A DNA stretch of 64,000 bases, taken from positions 21,393,868 to 21,457,867 of the forward strand of contig NC_044917.1 in NCBI RefSeq assembly GCF_003576645.1. Reading direction: 5' to 3'. Positions within the stretch are counted from its first letter, which is position 1. Every line of letters begins with the position of its first letter. The notes below the pieces were generated by a model. The model was not told the origin of the DNA. It worked only from the letters and a program-made list of their open reading frames with translations, and made no database searches. Made by a program: the position numbers and the translations under genes. The DNA comes from Ipomoea triloba (lineage: Eukaryota; Streptophyta; Magnoliopsida; Solanales; Convolvulaceae). Shown piece after piece: positions 45,381-55,517 of this stretch.

Positions 45381-45845
45381 ACTCGATTGAACCGCACTCA
45401 CCAGCTCCCCAAAACCGGATGATTCTTCACGCCATCAATCAACAACTTATACACTCTTTCCAAAAAACTCCAGAATTGCAAATTACTATATTTTCCCCTT
45501 CCGTGCGCGCTATCTCAACTCTTCGTGTGAAAAAAAATAAATCAACCTTGTCTTAAATTTCATAAGAGTCCAAATTTAAAATATTAAAAATGAAATATCT
45601 GGAAAATTCATATGGGGAAATTCTTATCGCAGCTGTGGGAACAAAAACAACTGAACAAGCGTCACTGAGTCATGTTCGAGTTGGCGTATTAGCGGTGGGC
45701 CCCCTCCGCTCTTGCGAACCAATACGCACCGCTCCTTTTATTCTACTTCTACCCCTTTTAAGTGGGCTTCTAATAATGAAGCCCAAATAGTTTTGGGCCC
45801 AATGGGCTCCTTTCACTTGTTCCTTTACCTCTTTTAATTAAGGGT
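45381..45845. other. CRL upstream region
   Basis: This is the probable CRL promoter and 5' UTR on the minus strand. No motif can be assigned confidently and no other gene is seen. Confidence 0.4.
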
Positions 45846-46820
45846 CACATTTGTGTGAGACCGGTCGAATCGGGTCAAAGCACCATGCAAATGTCGTACT
45901 TATATGCTCAAATATAACACTAATCAATAATACAATTTTTGTTACTTATAAGAGAAAAAGTAACACATTTTTCATAATAAGTAATGTTGACAAGTGCTTC
46001 TTCCTTATAAGGGCAAATATAATACTTTTGAGAAAAAATGTAATACTTTTAAATCAAAATGTAAAAGTATTGTATTTTCCCTTAAGGTGTGTTCGGAAAG
46101 TAGGAAAATGACTTCTGGAAAATGTTTTCAGGAAAATGAGTCATTTTCCGGAAAATAGTTTGATTTTCAGTGTTTGGTTGCATTCTAGAAAACTGTGTTT
46201 GTGTGTTTGGTTCATTTTCCGGAAAATGAGTAGAAATGTATATTTTTATTATTTTATTTAAAATATAAATATATATATAAATTAATAATATTTATTATAA
46301 ATAAATAAATAATAAATAATAATAATAATAATTAAAAAAAAAAAAGGTGTCGCTACTCTGGTTTGCGGCGAAACCAGAGCAGCGACCCGACACCCTTTCT
46401 TGTATTTTTTTTTTATGGCTCTGGTTTCCGGCCTTTCTTGTATTTTTTTTATGGCTCTGGTTTCCGACCGGTCCTGCCGGAAACCAGAGCCGGCGGACTG
46501 CCGTCCCTCTGTCAAACAACGCCATTTTCCGCCAAAAGGGGTTTATTTTCCCCAGTCAACGGAAATTATTTTCCGTTGACTAGGTTTTCTAGTGGTTGCC
46601 AAACACTTCAAGCCCGGAAAATGATTTCCAGAAATCATTTTCCGGGTTTTCAAACACACCCTAAAAGTATTGCATTTACCCTTATAAGTAACAAAATTTT
46701 TATTCCTAATTAGTATTACATTTGAACATATAAGTATGACATTTGTGTATATAAATGTTACATTTGCATCCCGACCCGACATGCCGCATGATGAGATGGT
46801 CTCACACAAGTTTTTGCCTT
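45846..46820. mobile_element. GTGTGAGAC-ended TIR element with a nested insertion
   Basis: ATTTGTGTGAGACCGGTCG at the left is mirrored by GATGGTCTCACACAAG at the right. Interior phrases (ATGTAATACTTTT, TTATAAG(A/T)(G/A)A, ATAAGTATGACATTTG) are shared with 50775-51218. The nested element at 46084-46662 splits it. Confidence 0.7.
46084..46662. mobile_element. Nested MITE-like element with AAGGTGTGTTCGG...AACACACCCT ends
   Basis: AAGGTGTGTTCGGAAAGTAGGAAAATG is mirrored by CATTTTCCGGGTTTTCAAACACACCCT. Many GGAAAATGA and TCATTTTCC words pair inside. A block TATGGCTCTGGTTTCCG is duplicated near 46417 and 46450. The ends suggest PIF/Harbinger or hAT relatives. Small frames in it are not genes. Confidence 0.7.
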
Positions 46821-47715
46821 TAATCAAAGGTAAGACAGTCTACAAGAAAGTGGAGTTGAGTAATTTTTCATTTTTCGCAACTTGATAAAGAATGCCCCCC
46901 TTGCTAACATATGGGCGGCACGGTTCATAGATCGCCTAAAGAACGGAAAAATTACATCGTTTAATGTGTGTGTTATTTTTTTAATGTCTTCCACTATAGA
47001 ACCAAACCAAGCACGGAATTTAAAGGAGCGCCTAGTGCATAAAAGACTAAGTGTGAGTGAATGAGTCCATCTCTACCTCAATTTATTCCAAGTTTAATTC
47101 CTTAATCCAGCTTAAAGGTAAGCCTCTTCACTGTCTCGGCTTCTTCAATCGTGTAAGTCCTCATCCGTCTTACTCCTTTAGCGGCTACAAACGCCCCTTC
47201 ATCGCTTCTGATTACCCAGCCCATTCCCATGAATCCACTGCCATGATCGAAGCGGCATCTGAATTCAGTTTGAGTCTTTCCCTTTCTTGCATTGGCTGCT
47301 CTCTAATTGGCCAGGAAGCTGAGAGACCAGGTGGCCACTGTATTCATGTCATAGGGCTGTCCCTTCCAAACAACATTATTTATGCTATTCCATAGCCCCC
47401 AGCAAAGCATTGCAACCTTGGTCGTCATTTTTTCTTCATCTAAGACATCCAGGCAACCGAATCACTTGTTCATTTCCTTATTCTTTCTATTTGTTGTAGA
47501 CTGTAGTAAGAAGTATCTTCTTTTACCAGTTTACCTATATAAAATAAAAGAACAACTTTAATTTTAAATAATCAACTTTTGTAGCATTGTCATATTTACT
47601 CATATTTTTTAATTTTAAAATTACATGTTAGTAATGTTTAAGGTAAAATATAAAAATTTAAATAGATAACTGATTGTAGCAAGTAAATAAAAGTTAAGAT
47701 ATTGATACAAAATTA
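46821..47715 (+). other. Non-genic stretch with one unexplained frame
   Basis: The frame 47057-47395 (112 residues) contains FIASDYPAHSHESTAMIEAAS and is compositionally protein-like, but I recognise no family. It might be a transit-peptide exon of an unplaced or broken gene, or chance. The remainder is AT-rich. Confidence 0.3.
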
Positions 47716-48018
47716 AGGGTGTGTTTGGTTGGTGGGTTTAGGCATAAGGAATGGGTATGAAACTGATTGTTAGTGTTTGGTTGATAGGTTTTGAGAATGC
47801 TACTATAGGTTTGGAATACTCCATTAATGAGAAAACTCATACCCTTATTAAATAAGGGTTTCATTTTCCTTCCTCATTTCTTCCCCAACTATTAATAATC
47901 ATTCCCATTCCACCCAACTACCAAACATGCTAAATACTTTCACCAAAACCCATTACCCTTACCAAGTATTTGATACCCATTCCTATTCCGATTCCCATGT
48001 GCGAACCAAACGCACCCT
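47716..48018. mobile_element. Tourist-like (PIF/Harbinger) MITE
   Basis: AGGGTGTGTTTGGTTGG is mirrored by GAACCAAACGCACCCT, flanked by TTA/TAA. The interior has mirrored GGAATGGGTAT and ATACCCATTCC-type words. Confidence 0.85.
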
Positions 48019-48681
48019 TAATTTTTATGTTGAGTCTCGATTTACCTCCTCATGAACTTGGGAGGTGAAAATCATTTGAAAAATAAATATGTGTTCATTG
48101 CAATTTTCGAATAAATCCACCCAACCAAATCCATTTTTAATCGCAAAACATGAAAGGCAATGAATTGGATGGAGATCATTAGATCAAGATGCTGCATAAT
48201 TTTGTTAAAAATAGTTAACTAACTAAAACAAATTAATTCCATTAATTAATCAATGATTGAATTGATTTCATTCAATAATTAGTGTAAGTATATAATGATT
48301 TTTTATTTTCATATCATTTTTTTTACATAAATGAACCAAAAAAAAAAAAAGAAAAAAAAAAAAAAGAGGATAGAGCATTCAACAAGATATAGTACTATAC
48401 CATGTCCATATATTGAAATTTCCATGAAACATTTTCAAGAAAAAATATTAGATCGAATAAATGTGAACTAGTGTGATAACAGTTTTGTTTTCATTCTAAA
48501 TGAGTGGTCATAGCGTCAAGATGATGGGACTAAAAAATTTTAAAAATATATAGAACAAAAACTACCTGGTAAACAATCAAGAGTGCTTAAAAAAAAAACA
48601 AAAACATTTGGAGGAATTTTTTATTTTTTATTTTATAATTTGCAATAAGTGTTAGATATGCACAAGACGAATATGTAAAGG
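48019..48681. other. AT-rich intergenic sequence
   Basis: A runs and ordinary AT-rich DNA downstream of the At4g14100-like gene. No further feature is seen. Confidence 0.5.
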
Positions 48682-50387
48682 CTAAAGCGCAACAGAAACA
48701 TGGAAAGCTCTTGGCAGCGGCATGGCATCGGAGACAATGGGACTGCCCAAATACTCAACTGTGGAGTTGTTGAAGCAGTAGACGGGGGCTTGCCAATTTG
48801 GGTCCGACAGAACTTTTCCCACTTCAAATGTCATCACATGTGCCACCATTCCTGCGGTTCATAAAAAACATCAAATCATGTTCCTCAACATTATAGAACT
48901 AGGGATACAGTGTGTAAATTTCATAAACATTACCAACTTTGTAAATATCAAAGTTTGTAATTACAAACTTTGTAATATATTGTGGTGACAATTTCATACT
49001 CTCATATTTAGCTCGATGGCCAAAGTTCGTAATAATTATAAAATTGTCATCGTATTTTTTTTTTTATTTTTGAGCAAATGGGATTATTCGGTATTGTTCT
49101 TGTATTATCCTAATTTATATTTCTCTACAGTTATACATAAAACACATGTTAATTAGACATGAACTACAAGCCAAATTGCAACATTCACATTCACGGTTCT
49201 GTTGCTCAAGGACAAAAAATTGTAATCTGTTTATAAAGAAAAGACTATATTTTGCAACTATTAAGCAAAATATAAACAAAGACTGAGAAATTTAAAATGC
49301 ATTTTTTTCCTTATAATTACAGTATTATATATTAAAATATAAAAATTCATTCAGACTCGCTAGCCCAGTTTAAAGATACTTTAATTGGATTTGATGAACT
49401 AACTTACTTGAGCTGTGAGCATAAGTTTAGCGAAATAGTAACAGATCAGATTCTAAAAATAACTCACCAATAGCGTCACTACTCACTAGTTTACCACCTA
49501 CCTGGGATTAAACTTATTCTAAATGAGCCAGGATCCTAACTTCACCGTAAAAACTAGTTTAAATTTGGTTCCAACTTAAGTGCTCCTTCACAATTTCTTA
49601 TGAAGTCAATGTAAGATCGACACTCCGGCCTCTCAACAAGAGTATTAAATGATATGGGCGTTAAAACTAGCTTAAGGTTTAGCCCCAAATTTTTTGTGAC
49701 TACAATCTAACATACTTGTAATATCTGCTCAACAACATGATATGTAATATTCTTAATTGGGATGAGACTCAAACTTAAATACTACTCTACAATCTCTTGT
49801 GGAGTCGATGTGGGATTATATCATATTCGTATGGAAGATTTAAAGCATAAATTAGGTAAAACATGGTTAAAAGGTTAAATAAAAGAAGAATTACCTGTGT
49901 AGAAAGCCCAATAAACAGGTCTTTTAGAGACGACATCCTCGTAGTACCAGATGAACTCAACCTTCTCCCACACATTACACAGGAACCCATCCATGTACTT
50001 CTGACCCAGGTAATTCGCCCCATCAAGCCAGTCGGGTCTTAGGATGCCCACCGGCACATCCAACACTTGGCACTCGCGGCTCGAGTCCAGCGTGTATATG
50101 AAGGATGTCCCATTGTTCCATTCCAGGTCGTAGACGAGGTTACCCAGCTGGTTCTGGATGATGTTGAAGTTCCTGCCGTTGGGCCAGTCGTACCAGAGGT
50201 CGATCATCTGCAGAGTGCCCTTGCTGGTGATGTTGATGAAGAGGATTGAGTGGAATTGCAGTGGCCATGGGGTGGGGATTGGCTCCGGATCTCCGGCATT
50301 CGGGTTTGATTCGGTCGAGGAGGAGGAGAAAAAGAAGAGGTATGCGAGGATGAGGGTGGAGATTTTGGGGTTTCTTGAAAACTGCAT
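48682..50387 (-). CDS. At4g14100-like secreted protein, paralogue 1
   Basis: This belongs to a plant family annotated only as 'uncharacterized protein At4g14100-like'; its biochemical role is unknown to me. Two exons, 49895-50387 and 48682-48851, join in phase (GGA split G|GA) to give 220 residues. The N-terminus is a hydrophobic signal peptide ([15 protein letters not shown]). The conserved body contains [70 protein letters not shown] and, in exon 2, [11 protein letters not shown] and WQAPVYCF. Five or so Asn-X-Ser/Thr sites suit an exported glycoprotein. A second copy lies 2.5 kb upstream in the same orientation. Confidence 0.9.
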
Positions 50388-50572
50388 TTCTTGTTTAATT
50401 TGGAAAAAGAATGGACATAAGGGGACATAGATAAGGTTGTTCTACTTAAATACTCTACTACGGAGTATAAATTTCTCAATTTTCTTCAAATTCATTCAAA
50501 TTGATATCTCAAAAATCTACTCTCACAAACTCTTATGCAATATTTTCTATTAGAAATTCAGAATTAAATATT

Positions 50573-51817
50573 AGGGTGCGTTTGTCGCACCATCGGAATA
50601 GGACTCAAATACTTGGTAATAATAATAGATTTTGGTGAAAGTATTTTGCATGTTTGATAATAGCTAGGGTATAATTGGAATGATTAATAATATTGTTATT
50701 TAGTTATGTATGATCCTATAATGGGAATAAAAGTTTTAAAAATATAAAAACAAAAAATCAAAACAATTTATTCTAGACAAAAACTTGTGTGAGACCGTCT
50801 CACCGTGAGACGGATTGAGTCAAAATGAAAATGTTATACGCACAAATGTCATACTTATATGCTCAAATGTAATACTAATTAGAAATAAAATTTTTGTTTT
50901 TTATAAAAATAAATGTAATACTTTTAAAGAGAAAATACAATACTTTTACATTTCGATTTAAAAGATTACATTTTTCTTCAAAAGTATTATATTTTTCCTT
51001 ATAAGTGATGAGCACTTGTCAACATTACTTATTGTAAAAAATGTAATAATTTTTCTCTTATAAGTAACAAAAATTGTATTCCTGATTAATATTATATTTG
51101 AGCATATAAGTATGACATTTACACATATAAATATGACATTTACATGTTGTTTCAATCCGACTCGACACGTCTCACGAATAAGGATCCGTGAGACGGTTTC
51201 ACACAAGTGTGACCCTTTATTCTAATATAAAGACATCAAAAGCATCAATATGAACAAAATAAAAATAAAAATCTAAAAACACTAATTCAAATTTAAAAAT
51301 CAAATTACCAATTACGAGGGAAAATAATGGAATGAAACCCTTATTTTATTAAGCCTTTCCCAATAGTATGGGATTTTTAAAGATATTTTACGGGTGTAAT
51401 TAAGAAAGAAAAAATGAGAATGGAAGAACAAAAAGAAACAAAAAAAAAAAAGAAACAAAAAAAAATACTGTTAAAAATTTAAAAAAAATAATAATAAAAA
51501 GAAATTACGTGCCCGCCTGGGCACGTGAGGCGCCTCTTTTCCTTGCAGTAGCTCTCACTTTGACTGCAAAAATTCTAAATTTGCAGGGTATACTCTATAT
51601 TTATCTTTCTTCCCCTTCTCTCCCCCACCTCATTTAACTTTTTATTAAAATTTGTGCAAAAATCATCAATGGGGAAGGTCTTAGGGAATGAGTTTTCTAA
51701 TTAAGGGGATAATCAAATCTCATTGTAGTAGTCTTCTAGAAACTTGCCAATTAAACAATAACAATGACTTTAATTCTCATTCCTGATAGCTAAACCTATG
51801 AACCAAACCCACCCTTA
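50573..51817. mobile_element. Tourist-like element split by later insertions
   Basis: TTAGGGTGCGTTTGTCGCACC and AATACTTGGTAATAATAATAG at the left pair with CTATGAACCAAACCCACCCTTAG at the right (51794-51817). The left arm closely resembles the intact copy at 52067. The middle contains the GTGAGACGG element and, at about 51430-51690, part of another element ending CAATGGGGAAGGTCTTAGG. Confidence 0.6.
50775..51218. mobile_element. GTGTGAGAC-ended TIR element
   Basis: CTTGTGTGAGACCGTCTCAC at the left is mirrored by GTGAGACGGTTTCACACAAG at the right. The interior repeats AATGTAATACTTTTAA and ATAAGTATGACATTT-type words on both arms. It is a non-coding, nearly complete copy of the family at 45846. 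Confidence 0.85.
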
Positions 51818-52066
51818 GTGTTAGTCTCACTCAACTCTCAAATAATTCAAGATTATCTGATATGTTTTTCACCAAAACAAATCATGGTTAAACCTCTTTT
51901 GTGCTTCACATACTCTCTTTACTTTTAGCATGCCTCTGCGGTGTCTGATTCTACAACATATTCTTAATGAGATCAAACCAAACCATAATTAAGTTAATGA
52001 AGTGATGATCCTAGTCCTAAAGATTGCTGTTTCATATAAACTCTAAATTGAACTAAATTGAACTAA

Positions 52067-52509
52067 GTGTGTGTTTGGTTCACACATGAAAATCGGAATC
52101 GAAATGAAAATCAAATACTTGGTACTGATAATGAGTTTTGGTAAAAGTATTTTGTGTGTTGATAGTAGGGTGGAATTTAAATGATTTCCAATATTGATGT
52201 TTGGTTGTGTATGACCCTATAATGAGAATAATGTTAAAAATATGAAAATGAAAAATCAAGGCAATTGATCCTAATATAATGACATCCAAAACATCAATAT
52301 GAACAAAAAAAATCAAAACAAAAATCTAAAAGTGCTAATCCAAACTTAAAATTAAAGTTAGATTACATGATACCCCTTTTAATTAAAAAATAAATTTTTA
52401 ATTGAAGGTGTAATCAAAATTCATAATTTTGTTTTAAAAGTTGTCAACCAAACATTATGATTTTGATTCTCATTCCTAATGTATAACTCATGAACCAAAC
52501 ACATCCTTA
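52067..52509. mobile_element. Tourist-like (PIF/Harbinger) MITE
   Basis: GTGTGTGTTTGGTTCACACATG at the left is mirrored by CATGAACCAAACACATCC at the right, within TAA...TTA. It is closely related to the split copy at 50573. Confidence 0.8.
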
Positions 52510-52916
52510 GTTCCCTTAGTTATTTTATTTATGCAAGTAATCGATCAAACATTCATACACATGCACTTTTGCTGTTCTTTTGGTTGTAACAAAATTAAAA
52601 GACATAATTGAAGCATGTGCTCCATCCAACTAAAAGCCTAAGCTGGTAGTTAGACTGCGCATTTATGTTTATATTATATTATATTATATTTATGCTCACA
52701 CGCCTCCCTTACTAAATTGAATCATATAATCTATCCCAACTAAAAGTCTAAACTGATAGTTGAACTGCACATTTATGTTTATATTATATTTATGCTCACA
52801 GACATTATATATCATCAACCTATGTAAGCTTATAAATGCAAAGATGACAGAGAAAGTAATTATACTTGGTACATACTATTCGAACAAACAAAGGAAAAAG
52901 TACTACTCGAACAAAC
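52510..52916. other. Short intergenic sequence with a duplication
   Basis: A block TCCAACTAAAAG(C/T)CTAA(G/A)CTG runs to CATTTATGTTTATATTATAT. It is repeated about 110 bp apart (52623 and 52736). No gene is seen. Confidence 0.5.
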
Positions 52917-53973
52917 TTAGGAAAACAATAAAGTGTATTGTTTGTATGATTTCCCAACGCGAGAGAGATGATGTCTACCCAGATTTGGTACCAAAGATTT
53001 CTTCTTGTCCACAGCATCACCAAAGCAGTATTCAGGAGCTTGCCACTTTGAATCTTCAAGCACTCTTCCCACCTCAAATTTCATCACATGCTCTGTCAAT
53101 CCTGCACCCCATATATATAAAATAATGGCCTAAATTCACTATAGAGTAGTATGGTGAGACTAATTCAGTCAAACCCGATCTTATATTATCATACAGCTAT
53201 TATTGAGGTATATACTGGCGGAGTAAATATGTCTTATCGTTCTTACTAAAAGTCAAACTAGAGATATTATTGGACCAACTTAATTGGAGTTATTCCAGTC
53301 ATTGGAGTTATTGGAGTTATTCCAATCATAATTTTTGGTGCAATGGTAATCAGTTAATAGTTTAAAAGACAGTGTTTCGAAAATGTGCGGTCATATAAGA
53401 AAATAAAATTATGTCTATAACTACTTTTGACTTAATAGAAAGTCCATGATCCTAAGAATGTGAAGGATGTTTTTAAGTACGTTTACCATCATAGAACTCC
53501 CAATACACGGGTATTTTGGTATCCACATCCTCGTAGTACCAGATGAAATCCACTTTCTCCCAGACGTTACACAAGAACCCATCCTTGTACCTGTGGCCGA
53601 GGTAGTTGGCTCCGGCGAGCCAGTCCGGCGGGAGGATGCCTACCGGGAATTGCAAGACGGTGCATTCGCGGTTGGAGTTCAAGGTAAAGACGAAGGAGGT
53701 GTGGTTGTTCCATTCGACATCGTACAACGTTTCCCCCAGCTGGTAGTGGTTGATGTGGAAGTAACGTTTGTTAGGCCAGTCGTACCATAAGTCCACCATT
53801 CGCACCCCGCCAGTATAGTTCATGACGGTAACTGCGTGGAATTGCGGCGGCCATGGCGCCGGGACTGGATCTTCCGACGCAGAAAGCCCACGGCACCGAC
53901 ACAGAAGGAGAATCGAGAAGCATATGGATTTGAGTGAGAAGAGCATAGCTGAGTTTTTTATTATCTTTTCCAC
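52917..53973 (-). CDS. At4g14100-like secreted protein, paralogue 2
   Basis: It has the same two-exon structure and split Gly codon as the neighbour: exons 53487-53973 and 52917-53101, 223 residues. A signal peptide (SICFSILLLCRC) is followed by [46 protein letters not shown] and [19 protein letters not shown]. Exon 2 encodes HVMKFEVGRVLEDSKWQAPEYCF. After YCF the tail (KKKSLVPNLGRHHLSRVG...) is unrelated to the tail of paralogue 1 and is basic, so the C-termini have diverged. Both copies look intact. The biochemical role is unknown. Confidence 0.88.
53377..53460 (+). mobile_element. Truncated copy of the SINE-like repeat
   Basis: AAAATGTGCGGTCATATAAG and AAGTCCATGATCCTAAG match the first half of the repeat at 41890-42070. 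It lies in the intron of paralogue 2. Confidence 0.5.
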
Positions 53974-54057
53974 ACAAAGACTGCGTGTGTGGTGCGCATA
54001 TTGATAAGGAGCGACGCAAAGAATTTTATTTTATTTTATTTTATTTTATTTTATTTA

Positions 54058-54427
54058 GAGTTAATTCCATTTTTGGTCCTAGATTTATAGGTAACAATCC
54101 ACTTTTAGTCCATTTTTATTAAAATATTCACTTTTGGTCTTAGTATTATTGTGGCATGACCAATTTTGGTCCTTTATCAACAAATCAGTTTAAATATCGT
54201 TAAATACAATGACATTTCGGTCTTTAATTATGAATGTTTTCAAAAAAATAAACAAAAAAGAGATTGAAATGTCTTTGTATTTAATGATATTTCAACGATT
54301 TTATTGCTAGAGGACCAAAATTGGTCATGCCACAATAATACTAGGACCAAAAGTGGATGTTCTAATAAAAAAAGAACTAAAAGTTGATTGTCGCCTATAA
54401 ATCTAGGACCAAAAATGGAATGAACTC
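54058..54427. mobile_element. Fold-back MITE with 9-bp target duplication
   Basis: GAGTTAATTCCATTTTTGGTCC is mirrored by GGACCAAAAATGGAATGAACTC. The flanking direct repeat is TTTTATTTA. It is the same family as 28343-28730. Confidence 0.9.
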
Positions 54428-55517
54428 TTTTATTTATGTGGCAATTACATATGAGTCAACCGGGTTAAATTCGACTACATTCAAGTTAGTCATAATTAAT
54501 TTTTAAATTTGAATTTCAATGGGAGTTTGAACAGTTAGCTGGCTTAGTAATCTGTTCTAATTTAAACGGATTAATTATGAACAATCTAGACTGGTGTTTT
54601 TTATTTTATTTGAACCAAACAAGTCTTTCCTATAAATCAAAGAGTTAAATTGTAGTAGATTGGTAAGCCTATAAATCAAAGAGTTAAATTGTACTAGTAG
54701 ATTGGTAATTCTTTAGTAAATTATATACTTCTTTGTTTTAACAATAAGCTTATTTAATTTCAATTCCCGACGATAGTTAAATGTACCATAATAAAATATT
54801 AAGTTAATAATTTGAGTACCATATTAAAAATTGCAGACAGTAAAATTTTACTTAACACAGCATGTTATGATTGATTGAAAAGCCTGTATGTGTTATAAAC
54901 CGAGATTCAATGGACTATGAAATGCAAGGGAACATTAGTAGTAATTGACTATTCATATATTATGGTGGTGAAAACAAGCATAATGTAATACGGAGTAACA
55001 TGTTGAGTGTAGATCAACTAATCCTTAACACCACCCAATTTAGGTAGGAAAAACACATTCAGTGTTAGAGATTTGCCAGGATCAAAACTCGAATATTACA
55101 CCGACTAATAACAGTAATGACATATTGAGAAAAATAATATAACAATTAGAAAAGAGAAAAATAGAGAAACACAAAATTTAAGTGGTTCGATCAAAGTGAT
55201 CTACATCTAGACGAAAGTCCTTAGTCCTTCCTACTTAAACTACTTTCCTAGCTATAGAAAACAGCAAAAGTGTATTGCACATGAAAAAAACCAAAAAGAA
55301 AATAATTAAAATTATTAAATCAATTACAGCTAAGTGGAAGCAACCTCTGCAGAAATGATGCTACTCAAGAAAATGACTAAAGCTACAAAACAGACATTTT
55401 CTTAAATCTCTCATGAGTATGTAAGTGATACAATGTAGATCAGAAAAAAGATTTTGTTTCTGTAGTGGCAGACGGTTTCACTGATATTGAATCTATAATC
55501 AGTCTTCACAGCCTTAG
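54428..55517. other. Intergenic stretch with an LTR-like fragment
   Basis: AGTGGTTCGATCAAAGTGATCTACATC near 55180 resembles a block seen in plant copia/TRIM LTRs. A 29-bp phrase with CCTATAAATCAAAGAGTTAAATTGTA is duplicated near 54640 and 54668. No gene is seen before the SDR stop at 55518. Confidence 0.4.

Noticed and set aside
45156..45556. Plus-strand frames of 88 and 95 residues over CRL exon 1
   Set aside because: They are antisense to a well-supported coding exon.
53467..53790. 107-residue plus-strand frame over paralogue 2
   Set aside because: It is antisense to the conserved exon of the At4g14100-like gene.
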